A DNA stretch of 28,473 nt. Source: VFZN01 sp050249615. GTDB taxonomy: Bacteria > Acidobacteriota > Vicinamibacteria > Vicinamibacterales > UBA2999. The notes beneath the pieces are model-generated. The model searched no databases and was not told the origin of the DNA. It worked only from the letters and a program-made list of their open reading frames with translations. The DNA lies in NCBI GenBank assembly GCA_050249615.1, contig JBFWQE010000063.1:1-28473 (forward strand), read 5' to 3'. The position numbers and the translations under genes were made by a program. Below, piece after piece: positions 15,553 through 22,280 of this stretch. The first letter of the stretch is position 1. Every line of letters starts with the position of its first letter.

Positions 15553-15620
15553 ACAAGCCACGGAAGCGTGGAAGTCGAACGGCGCGGTGGCCGTCCTCGT
15601 TCCGCGGTTCCGTGGCTTGT
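15553..15620. repeat. 13-bp inverted repeat between gdh and SWIB genes
   Basis: ACAAGCCACGGAA (15553-15565) is repeated as its exact complement TTCCGTGGCTTGT (15608-15620) around a 42-base loop that contains CCACGGAAGCGTGG-like inner complementarity. It sits in the 112-bp spacer between convergent stops at 15532 and 15645. It could be a bidirectional transcription end structure, but no U-tract follows on either strand. Confidence 0.8.
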
Positions 15621-15644
15621 ACGCGGCGCGAACGCCGAAGGGTG

Positions 15645-16001
15645 CTACTTGAGGTGCTTGCCCACGAGCTTGGTCATGTCGAACATGCTGACCTGAGCCT
15701 TGCCGCCGAAGATCGGCTTCAGCTTGTCGTCGGCATTGATCATCCGCTTGTTCTTCGCGTCCTGGAGCCCGTTCTTCTTGATGTAGGCCCAGAGCTTCTT
15801 GGTGACCTCGGTGCGCGGCATCGGCTTGTCGCCGATCACCGCCGCCAGCGTCGCGCTCGGCGACACCGGGCGCATGAACGCGGCATTCGGCTTCCGGGCC
15901 GACTTCTTCGCGGCCTTCTTCACGACCTTCTTGGCGGCCTTCTTCGCGGCCTTCTTCGCGGTCTTCTTGGCGGCTTTCGCCTTCTTGGCTTTCTTGGCCA
16001 T
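15645..16001 (-). CDS. SWIB/MDM2 domain protein with histone H1-like Lys/Ala tail
   Basis: The 118-aa protein joins two parts. Residues 1-38 are almost only Lys and Ala (MAKKAKKAKAAKKTAKKAAKK onward), like the C-terminal tail of histone H1 or bacterial H1-like proteins. Residues ~42-118 form a SWIB domain (FMRPVSPSATLAAVIGDKPMPRTEV, LWAYIKKNGLQD, MINADDKLKPIFGG, VSMFDMTKLVGKHL). Similar small SWIB proteins are known in Chlamydiae and other bacteria and are thought to be chromatin- or topoisomerase-associated. Here it is likely a nucleoid-binding protein. The start ATG 16001 has a clear GGAGAG upstream, and a TAGTAT box lies at 16068-16063. The Lys-rich tail is encoded by a near-repetitive tract. 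Confidence 0.92.
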   Translation of the reverse strand: MAKKAKKAKAAKKTAKKAAKKAAKKVVKKAAKKSARKPNAAFMRPVSPSATLAAVIGDKPMPRTEVTKKLWAYIKKNGLQDAKNKRMINADDKLKPIFGGKAQVSMFDMTKLVGKHLK

Positions 16002-16391
16002 CTGCTCTCCTTCGACGCCAAACCCTGACGGCGTCGTTCGTCCCCCGGTTGGGTGGTAACAGATACTAGCGGTTTCCGGGGGCGGAGTCACTACATATTG
16101 TGCCCATATGCGACGCTGTGAATCGGTTCCCCAGAGGGGAATTGGGCCTCTGACCGAGACGGCGATCCGCATCGCGAGGGCCTTCGGTGGGCCGCGCGAC
16201 GCGCGGTGGGCACGCCAACCAGGCCTTCGGTGGGCGCGCCGCAGGGGGTGCGTAGGGCGCGCTATGCGCGGTCGGCACGCCTTGGGCGTATGGGCCCGTC
16301 CCGCGGCGCGACGCGCCGCCCACCGAGATGCGAGCGCGGCGAGGCCTCTACCGACGCTGCGAGGCCTCTTACCGAGCGCCGCGAGGCCCTG
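16002..16391. other. 390-bp intergenic region rich in GC palindromes and short repeats
   Basis: No convincing gene. The first 100 bases are the leader and promoter side of the SWIB gene. Beyond, CCGCGCG-A-CGCGCGG (16192-16206) and GCGGCGCG-A-CGCGCCGC (16303-16319) are perfect palindromes around a single A. GGCCTTCGGTGGGC is directly repeated at 16179 and 16222. GCGAGGCC recurs at 16339, 16359 and 16381 at 20-22 bp steps with TCTACCGA-type filler. A frame of 99 codons opens at ATG 16108, six bases after TATTGT, but its translation is low-complexity Arg/Ala, so I do not call it a gene. Confidence 0.75.
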
Positions 16392-16685
16392 TTACATCGT
16401 CCCGTAGTGCGCCAGCCACGGAGCGATGGCGCCGGCCGCGTAGAGCACCGTCAGCCCGGCCAGCGCCCGGTGCACGCCGCGCGCGTAGAGGAGAACGCCG
16501 CCGGCCGCGGCGCCGAGTTTGGCGGCGAGCAGTGTGGGCCCGGGACCGATCAGGGCCATCCAGCCGACGAGGATGGCGTTGCCTTCGGCCGTCAGGCCAT
16601 GCGCATCGACGGCCACCCAGGTGAAGATGCCGTCCCAGAGCTGGGCGACGAGAAACAGAAGGAGAATCAGCCGGGGGAGCTGCAT
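16392..16685 (-). CDS. Small DUF5658-like membrane protein
   Basis: The 97-aa protein has three hydrophobic segments: LPRLILLLFLVAQLWDGIFTWVAV (3-26), ILVGWMALIGPGPTLLAAKLGAAAGGVLLYA (38-68) and ALAGLTVLYAAGAIAPWLAHY. The pattern of a D in helix 1 (QLWDGIFTW) followed by HGLTAEGNAILVGWM (family: E.NP/A.L near the second helix) resembles DUF5658 proteins, whose function is unknown. Start ATG 16685 gives the full first helix; no clear Shine-Dalgarno sequence. It is downstream of typA on the same strand with a 122-bp gap containing TTGACA on the minus strand but no good -10 match. Confidence 0.75.
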   Translation of the reverse strand: MQLPRLILLLFLVAQLWDGIFTWVAVDAHGLTAEGNAILVGWMALIGPGPTLLAAKLGAAAGGVLLYARGVHRALAGLTVLYAAGAIAPWLAHYGTM

Positions 16686-16807
16686 GGCCGGTGAGGCTGC
16701 AAGTTTCGCAACTCTTCCAGGCCCATCACTGTCAACAACTTACAGGGATCGAGTCTGCGCCTCAGGTGACTTCTGTCTCGATATCCGGGACGCCTCTGTG
16801 GCGGCAG

Positions 16808-18646
16808 CTAGTCGTCTTTCCTGGGCCGGAGGTTCGAGGCCAGCACCTTCTTGCGCAGCCGGATACTCTTGGGCGTGACCTCGACCAGCTCGTCGTCGTT
16901 GATGAACTCGATGGCGGTCTCGAGCCCGAGCACCCGCGGCGGGACGATCCGGATGGCCTCGTCCGCGGTCGACGCGCGCATGTTGGTCTGCTTCTTCTCC
17001 TTCGTGATGTTCACGTCGAGGTCGTTGGTGCGGGAGTGCTCGGCGACGATCATCCCCTCGTAGACCTCGGTCTGCGGCTCGATGAGCATCACGCCGCGCT
17101 CCTGGAGATTCGACATCGCGTAGGCGGTGGCCACGCCCGCCCGATCGGCGACCATCACGCCCGAGGTCCGCGCCGGAATGGGGCCGGCCCAGGGGTCCCA
17201 CCCGGCGAAGAGGTGATTCAGGATGCCGGTGCCCTTGGTGTCGGTGAGGAACTGCGACCGGAAGCCGATGAGGCCTCGCGCCGGGATGCGAAACTCGAGC
17301 CGCACGCGCCCGCTGCCGTGGTTCACCATCTTCGTCAGGGTGCCCCGGCGGGTGCCGCACATCGAGATGACGACGCCCTGGAACTCCTCGGCCACGTCGA
17401 TGACGAGCTCCTCGACCGGCTCCATCCGCTGCCCGTCGATCTCGCGTGTGATGATCTCGGGGCGTGACACCTGCAGCTCGTAACCCTCGCGGCGCATCAT
17501 CTCGATGAGGATGGCCAGCTGCAGCTCGCCGCGGCCCAGCACCTTGAACTGCTCCGGCGTGTCGGTGTTCTCCACCCGCAGTGAGACATTGCCGAGCAGC
17601 TCGCGGTCCAGCCGCTCCCGCAGGTGCCTCGACGTGACGTACTGCCCGTCCCGCCCCGCGAACGGCGACGTGTTGATGCCGAACACCATCGAGACCGTGG
17701 GCTCGTCCACGGCGATTGGGGGCAGGGCCAGGCGGTGCTCGGGGTCCGCGATGGTCTCGCCGATGTTGATGTCCTCGATCCCGGCCAGGCAGACGATGTC
17801 CCCGGCCGCGGCCTCGGCAATCTCCACGCGCTTCAGCCCCTCGAAGGCGAAGAGCTTCGTGACCCGCGTCTCCTGAGCGGCCCCGTCGAGCTTCAGCACG
17901 ACGATGGGATCGTTCAGCTTCACGCGGCCGTTGAAGATGCGGCCGATGGCGATGCGCCCGAGGTAGTCGCTCGAGTCGAGGTTGGCCACCAGCATCTGCA
18001 GCGGCGCCTGCGGATCGCCCGTGGGCGGCGGCACCGCGTGGACGATGGCGTCGAAGAGCGGGCGGAGGTCCTGGCCGGGCACGTCGAGATCCGTGGTGGC
18101 GGTGCCCGCCCGGCCACTCGTGTACAGCACCGGGAACTCGATCTGCTCCTCGGTGGCATCGAGATCGATGAAGAGGTCGTAGACCTCGTTGAGCACGTCC
18201 TTCGACCGTGCGTCGGCGCGATCGATCTTGTTGATCACCACGACGGGCGGCAGCCCCCGCTCGAACGCCTTTCGCAGCACGAAGCGCGTCTGCGGCAGCG
18301 GGCCCTCGGCGGCGTCCACGAGCAGCACCACGCCGTCCACCATCGACAGCACCCGCTCCACTTCGCCGCCGAAGTCGGCGTGACCGGGGGTATCGACGAT
18401 GTTGATGAGGATGTCGCCGTAGTGGACGGCGGTGTTCTTGGCGAGGATCGTGATGCCCCGCTCGCGCTCCAGCTCGTTGCTGTCCATGGCGCGCTCGGCC
18501 ACCCGCTCGTTGGTGCGGTACACGCCGGCCTGGCGGAACATGGCGTCCACGAGCGTGGTCTTGCCGTGATCCACGTGGGCGATGATGGCGACGTTGCGCC
18601 GGAGCGCGTTGGCCACGCCCTGCGGCGTCGTCTGGTCGGTGGGCAT
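16808..18646 (-). CDS. typA: Translational GTPase TypA/BipA
   Basis: The 612-aa ribosome-associated GTPase is related to EF-G and supports 50S assembly and growth under stress. G1 is AHVDHGKTTL (22-31), switch I RERGITILAKN, G3 DTPGHADFGGEV, G4 NKIDR and G5 near TSGRAG. These are followed by the beta-barrel domain, EF-G-like domains (VSRPEIITREIDGQRMEPVEELVIDV) and the TypA-specific C-terminal domain with ARGLIGFRSQFLTDTKGTGILNH. The length is typical. ATG 18646 follows a strong TATACT by 6 bases. A longer reading frame into the adjacent dehydrogenase is just open frame. An upstream dehydrogenase lies 50 bases away on the same strand, so partial co-transcription is possible. Confidence 0.97.
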   Translation of the reverse strand: MPTDQTTPQGVANALRRNVAIIAHVDHGKTTLVDAMFRQAGVYRTNERVAERAMDSNELERERGITILAKNTAVHYGDILINIVDTPGHADFGGEVERVLSMVDGVVLLVDAAEGPLPQTRFVLRKAFERGLPPVVVINKIDRADARSKDVLNEVYDLFIDLDATEEQIEFPVLYTSGRAGTATTDLDVPGQDLRPLFDAIVHAVPPPTGDPQAPLQMLVANLDSSDYLGRIAIGRIFNGRVKLNDPIVVLKLDGAAQETRVTKLFAFEGLKRVEIAEAAAGDIVCLAGIEDINIGETIADPEHRLALPPIAVDEPTVSMVFGINTSPFAGRDGQYVTSRHLRERLDRELLGNVSLRVENTDTPEQFKVLGRGELQLAILIEMMRREGYELQVSRPEIITREIDGQRMEPVEELVIDVAEEFQGVVISMCGTRRGTLTKMVNHGSGRVRLEFRIPARGLIGFRSQFLTDTKGTGILNHLFAGWDPWAGPIPARTSGVMVADRAGVATAYAMSNLQERGVMLIEPQTEVYEGMIVAEHSRTNDLDVNITKEKKQTNMRASTADEAIRIVPPRVLGLETAIEFINDDELVEVTPKSIRLRKKVLASNLRPRKDD

Positions 18647-18652
18647 CCTACC

Positions 18653-18658
18653 AGTATA
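18653..18658 (-). promoter_or_regulatory. Putative -10 box of typA
   Basis: On the minus strand TATACT ends exactly 6 bases before ATG 18646. It lies inside the 50-base gap after the dehydrogenase stop. GGTAGG occupies the 6-base gap itself, so a weak ribosome binding site in a longer transcript is also possible. Confidence 0.55.
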
Positions 18659-18696
18659 GAGCCTCCGCCCCCGGGTCCGCTCCGGCGCCTCCATCC

Positions 18697-19803
18697 TCAC
18701 GCGCGCTGGCGCGGGTCGACGAGCGCCTTCGGCAGGCGCATGGCTTCCGCATCGGCCAGCGCCTCGTTCAGGCGGTTCAAGGCGTAGACGCGCGTGCCAA
18801 TCGATCGCCAGGGGACGCGGCCGGCATGCCGCTCCAGCACGCTGAGCGCCCGCAGGAAGTGGCCGGCCTCGCTGCCCCAGCACCCCCGAATCTCGAGGTG
18901 CTTCCGGTTGATGTGCTCGTGCGCGTTCACGGTACTGGGGCCGGCGTTGGTGTAGTGGCCCGCGATCACGTAGCGGCCACCGTCGCGCACGAGGGCGAGA
19001 GCCTCCTCCACCGCGCGGGGCGACCCCGACGCCTCGATGGCGAGATCCGGCCCGCGCCCCCGCGTCAAGGCCAGCACGAGCTCGCGCCGCTCGTCGGCGC
19101 TGGTCTTCGAGATGTCGAGCGCGAGGTCGGCGCCCATCTGTCGCGCCAGCTCGAGGCGATCGGCGGGCGCCCCGGTCGCGATGACCCGAGAGGCGCCCGA
19201 GAGCCGCGCCAGCGCGATGATGCTCAGGCCCACGGCGCCGGTGCCCTGTACGAGGACGGTGTCGGCGAGCCGGATGGCCGCACGGTCGACGGCGTGCACC
19301 GCCGTGATCAGGCCGCAGCCGCCGCCGATGTAGTCCTCGGGCTCCACGGCGTCGGGCAGGACGGCCGCCACCACGCCGGGCTCGAGGTAGATGGCCTCGC
19401 TCCACCCGCCGAAGAGCCCGTCGGCCGCGGCATCGGTGATGCCGTACACCTTGCGCTTCACGCACTTGGTCGGCGTGCCGCTGACCGCGCACGCGTAGCA
19501 GCGCCCGCAGGTGCGGTGCACGTCGAAGAACACGAGACGGTCGCCTTCACGCGCGGCGCGGCCGTCGGCGAGCGTGATGTGCCCGCGCGCCTTCTCGATC
19601 GTGCCCACTGAGACATGCCCGGGAATGATGGGATAGGGCACGCCGCTCAGTCGCCCGTGCCAGAGATGGACGTCCGTGCCGCATACCTCCGAAAAGATCG
19701 TCCGCAGAAGCATGCCGCCCGGCTCGATCTTCGGCTCCGGAAACTCCCGGAGCTCGATGGGAGCGAAGGGCTTCGGCATGACGGCGGCGATCACGGACGG
19801 CAT
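18697..19803 (-). CDS. Zinc-dependent alcohol dehydrogenase (MDR family)
   Basis: The 368-aa medium-chain dehydrogenase/reductase oxidises an alcohol, sugar or similar substrate with NAD(P). The GroES-like N-terminal half carries the catalytic zinc Cys in SEVCGTDVHLWHG, the His in IIPGHVSVGTI and four structural-zinc cysteines in CGRCYACAVSGTPTKC. The Rossmann half has VLVQGTGAVGLSIIALARLSG and ends LPKALVDPRQRA. The usual GHE is GHV here, so the glutamate that normally swings into the zinc shell is absent; the catalytic site otherwise looks complete. ATG 19803 follows TACTAT by 6 bases, immediately preceded by a GTGCACCC-type array as in dut. Divergent from fmdB. Confidence 0.9.
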   Translation of the reverse strand: MPSVIAAVMPKPFAPIELREFPEPKIEPGGMLLRTIFSEVCGTDVHLWHGRLSGVPYPIIPGHVSVGTIEKARGHITLADGRAAREGDRLVFFDVHRTCGRCYACAVSGTPTKCVKRKVYGITDAAADGLFGGWSEAIYLEPGVVAAVLPDAVEPEDYIGGGCGLITAVHAVDRAAIRLADTVLVQGTGAVGLSIIALARLSGASRVIATGAPADRLELARQMGADLALDISKTSADERRELVLALTRGRGPDLAIEASGSPRAVEEALALVRDGGRYVIAGHYTNAGPSTVNAHEHINRKHLEIRGCWGSEAGHFLRALSVLERHAGRVPWRSIGTRVYALNRLNEALADAEAMRLPKALVDPRQRA

Positions 19804-19809
19804 GGGGCA

Positions 19810-19815
19810 ATAGTA
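19810..19815 (-). promoter_or_regulatory. Putative -10 box of the alcohol dehydrogenase gene
   Basis: On the minus strand TACTAT lies exactly 6 bases before ATG 19803 and directly follows the GTGCACCCTGCAC array, the same arrangement as for dut at 77-82. Confidence 0.55.
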
Positions 19816-19868
19816 GTGCAGGGTGCGGGGTGCAGGGTGCACCGTTGCGCCCGTGCGCCCTGCCCTGG
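19816..19868 (-). repeat. GTGCACCCTGCACCC array, inverted copy of the dut-upstream array
   Basis: Read on the minus strand the spacer contains CGGTGCACCCTGCACC followed by CCGCACCCTGCAC. It is nearly the same phrase as at bases 48-75. Its left half (plus-strand CGCCCGTGCGCCCTGCCCTG) also abuts the TATGCT box of fmdB on the other side, so one array lies between two divergent -10 boxes. Confidence 0.8.
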
Positions 19869-19870
19869 TT

Positions 19871-19876
19871 TATGCT
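19871..19876 (+). promoter_or_regulatory. Putative -10 box of fmdB
   Basis: TATGCT lies exactly 6 bases before ATG 19883, two bases after the array ends. No Shine-Dalgarno sequence. Confidence 0.5.
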
Positions 19877-19882
19877 CATCTC

Positions 19883-20113
19883 ATGCCGCTGTACGAATAC
19901 GAGTGCCGTTCCTGTCATCATCAGTTCGAGTTGCTGGTCCGCGAGTCCACGGCGCTCGAGTGCCCCGCCTGCCACGGGACGGAGCTGGAAAAGCAGCTGT
20001 CGGTGTTCGCGGTCAGTGCCCCGGGTGGACCGAAGGGCGACCGGAACGTGGGCGTGGCGCCATGCGGCGCGTGTGGCCACCCCGACGGTCCCGGGTCCTG
20101 CAGCGTCAACTGA
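19883..20113 (+). CDS. FmdB-family zinc ribbon protein
   Basis: The 76-aa protein has the FmdB/CxxC_CxxC regulatory-protein signature: MPLYEYECRSCHHQFELL and ECPACHGTELEKQLSVFAV, two CxxC pairs forming a zinc ribbon (Cys8, Cys11, Cys27, Cys30). A second Cys-rich tail (APCGACGHPDGPGSCSVN) is typical of bacterial members. The family is named after a putative regulator of formamide metabolism, but its function is not established. The stop overlaps the start of the acyl-CoA synthetase gene by one base (TGATG), so the two are one operon with coupled translation. Confidence 0.92.
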   Translation: MPLYEYECRSCHHQFELLVRESTALECPACHGTELEKQLSVFAVSAPGGPKGDRNVGVAPCGACGHPDGPGSCSVN

Positions 20114-22209
20114 TGGGCGCGCTCGACGCCCTGTTCCGCCCTCGCGCGGTGGCGGTCATCGGCGCCTCGCGCGATCGCCGCAGCGTGGGCGGGTCCATCC
20201 TGCACAACCTGCTCACCTTCGAGTTCCAGGGACAGGTGTTCCCGGTCAACCCGAAGGCGTCGGTCGTGCACAGCCTGAAGTGCTACGCGACCGTCGAAGA
20301 CATCCCGGATCCGGTCGACCTGGCCGTCCTCGCCGTCCCGAAGCCGCACGTCCTTGGCGTCCTCGACTCGTGCGGGCGCAAGGGCGTGGGCGCGGTCGTG
20401 ATCATCACGGCCGGCTTCAAGGAGATCGGGGAGGCCGGCCTCTCACTCGAGCGCGAGGTCGTCCGCATCGTCAAGCACCACGGCATGCGGCTGGTGGGCC
20501 CCAACTGCATGGGTGTGATCAACATGGATCCAGCCGTGCGGCTGCAGGCCTCGTTCTCGGCCACCGAACCGCTGACGGGGCCGATCGCGTTCTCGTCGCA
20601 GTCCGGCGCGCTCGGCGAGGCCATCCTCGCATTGATGCGCGACCGGGGCCTGGGCCTGTCGATGTTCGTGTCGCTCGGCAACAAGGCCGACGTGTCGGGC
20701 AACGACCTGCTCGAGTACTGGGAACAGGACCCGAACACGCGCGTGATCCTCATGTACCTGGAGAGCTTCGGCAACCCGCAGCGGTTCCTCGAGATCGCCC
20801 AGCGCGTGTCGAAGAAGAAGCCGGTCATCGCGGTGAAGTCGGGGCGCACCGCCGCCGGCGCGCGTGCCGCCGCGTCGCATACCGGATCGCTCGCCGGTGC
20901 CGACAACGCCGTCGAATCGCTCTTCACCCAGGCCGGCGTCATCCGCGCGGCGGGCATCGAGGAGCTCTTCATCTACGCATCGGCCTTTGCCAGCCAGCCC
21001 ATGCCGGCCGGCACCCGGGTCGCCATCGTCACGAACTCGGGCGGCCCGGCCATCCTGGCCACGGACGCCTGCATCGAGCTCGGCCTCCAGATCCCGACGC
21101 TCTCCGACGAGACCCAGGCCCGCATCCGCGCGGCCGTCGCTCCCGAGGCGAGCGTCGCCAACCCCGTGGACATGATCGCGACCGCAGCCGGCCCGCAGTA
21201 CGAAGCCGCCATGCGCGCCGCCGCCGGCGATCCGAACGTGGACGCGATCATCGCCATCTTCACCTCGCTCGAGATGATCGATGGACCCGCCGTCGCCCAC
21301 GGCATCATCCGCGGCGCTCAGGGCTGCGGCAAGCCCGTGCTCGTCTGCTTCATGGGCAGCGTGCGATCGCGCGAGGCCGTCGATCTCATGCGCGATGCCG
21401 GCCTGGCCGTGTACACCTTCCCTGAGGATGCGGCCCGCGCGCTGGCGGCGATGGTGCGCCATGGACGATGGGTGCAGCGGCCCGCCGGCGTGCGCCGGAC
21501 GTTCGACGACATCGACGGCGGCAGCATCCAGCGCATCGTCCGGGCCGTCCGGGCCGAGGGCCGAACCCAGCTCACGCTGGCCGAAGCGCAGGACCTCCTG
21601 GCCTTCGCGGGCATTCCCGTGCTGCCCTGGCGCGAGGCCTCCAGCCGCGAGGAAGCCATCGGCGCTGCCGAGGCCCTCGGATACCCCGTCGTCGCCAAGG
21701 TGAGCTCGGCGGCCATCATCCACAAGTCTGAGGTCGGCGGCGTGCGCGTGGGGCTCGAGTCGGCGGAAGCGGTCGGGCTGGCATTCGACGAAATCATCGG
21801 GGTGGCGCGCCGCCAGGACCCCCACGCGCGCCTGGTCGTCCAGCGTCAGGCCACCCAGGGCTCGGAGGTCATCCTCGGCGCGACACGCGACGCGAAGTTC
21901 GGCCCCCTGCTCATGTTCGGGCTTGGCGGCATCTTCGTCGAGATCATGAAAGACGTTGTCTTCAGGGTGCACCCGCTCTCGGACGCGGACGCGCAGGAGA
22001 TGATCCACGCGGTGAAAGGCTTCCCGTTGCTCGACGGCGCCCGCGGGCGGCCGAAAGCGGATCTGGTCACGCTCGAGGCCATCATCTTGAGAATCGACCG
22101 GCTGATGGCGGTCTGCCCGGACATTGGAGAGCTGGACATCAATCCACTGTTCGCCGCGCCAACTGGCGGCGCGACGGCCGCGGCCGACGCCCGAATCAGG
22201 TTGACGTAG
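20113..22209 (+). CDS. Acetate-CoA ligase (ADP-forming), fused alpha-beta subunits
   Basis: The 698-aa cytoplasmic enzyme interconverts an acyl-CoA (acetyl-CoA type), ADP and phosphate with the acid, CoA and ATP. The alpha part comes first: CoA-binding Rossmann domain (FRPRAVAVIGASRDRRSVGG, residues 8-27), CoA ligase domains with LVGPNCMGVIN and SSQSGALGEA. The phosphorylatable His256 lies in AASHTGSLAG, and VTNSGGPAI follows. The ATP-grasp beta part begins near residue 480 (LTLAEAQDLLAFAGIPVLPWREASS) and includes YPVVAKVSSAAIIHKSEVGGV, GSEVILGATRDAKFGPLLMFGLGG and ELDINPLFA. The fused order matches the ADP-forming family. Related acyltransferase-linked versions exist, but no GNAT domain is present here. 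The start overlaps the fmdB stop. Confidence 0.92.
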   Translation: MGALDALFRPRAVAVIGASRDRRSVGGSILHNLLTFEFQGQVFPVNPKASVVHSLKCYATVEDIPDPVDLAVLAVPKPHVLGVLDSCGRKGVGAVVIITAGFKEIGEAGLSLEREVVRIVKHHGMRLVGPNCMGVINMDPAVRLQASFSATEPLTGPIAFSSQSGALGEAILALMRDRGLGLSMFVSLGNKADVSGNDLLEYWEQDPNTRVILMYLESFGNPQRFLEIAQRVSKKKPVIAVKSGRTAAGARAAASHTGSLAGADNAVESLFTQAGVIRAAGIEELFIYASAFASQPMPAGTRVAIVTNSGGPAILATDACIELGLQIPTLSDETQARIRAAVAPEASVANPVDMIATAAGPQYEAAMRAAAGDPNVDAIIAIFTSLEMIDGPAVAHGIIRGAQGCGKPVLVCFMGSVRSREAVDLMRDAGLAVYTFPEDAARALAAMVRHGRWVQRPAGVRRTFDDIDGGSIQRIVRAVRAEGRTQLTLAEAQDLLAFAGIPVLPWREASSREEAIGAAEALGYPVVAKVSSAAIIHKSEVGGVRVGLESAEAVGLAFDEIIGVARRQDPHARLVVQRQATQGSEVILGATRDAKFGPLLMFGLGGIFVEIMKDVVFRVHPLSDADAQEMIHAVKGFPLLDGARGRPKADLVTLEAIILRIDRLMAVCPDIGELDINPLFAAPTGGATAAADARIRLT

Positions 22210-22223
22210 CACCGGACGGATAA

Positions 22224-22280
22224 TTTGACAAATCAAAATCAATTGCCAATACTTGGCGAAACTTATTTTGATTGGTCAAA
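22224..22280. promoter_or_regulatory. 57-bp nested palindrome covering the TonB receptor promoter
   Basis: The outer arms TTTGACAAATCAAAAT (22224-22239) and ATTTTGATTGGTCAAA (22265-22280) are complementary at 15 of 16 positions, and the right arm touches the ATG. Inside, GCCAA-TAC-TTGGC (22245-22257) is a perfect dyad centred one base away from the outer one. Each outer arm is itself a dyad: TTTGA-N4-TCAAA at 22224 and TTTTGA-N4-TCAAAA at 22266, centres 43 bp apart. A promoter fits: TTGACA 22225-22230, 17-bp spacer, AATACT 22248-22253. The arrangement looks like paired operators for a dimeric regulator. The tract is AT-rich in a GC-rich genome. Confidence 0.75.

Noticed and set aside
15553..15620. 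Rho-independent terminator
   Set aside because: The 13-bp arms are perfect, but the 42-base loop is long and no T-run follows on either strand.
16690..16750. Sigma-54 promoter upstream of the DUF5658 gene
   Set aside because: The GG and GC dinucleotides are 7, 12 or 13 bases apart in the candidate reading, not the required 10.
22224..22280. FNR/CRP-type operator
   Set aside because: FNR/CRP sites have six bases between TTGA and TCAA; the dyads here have four.
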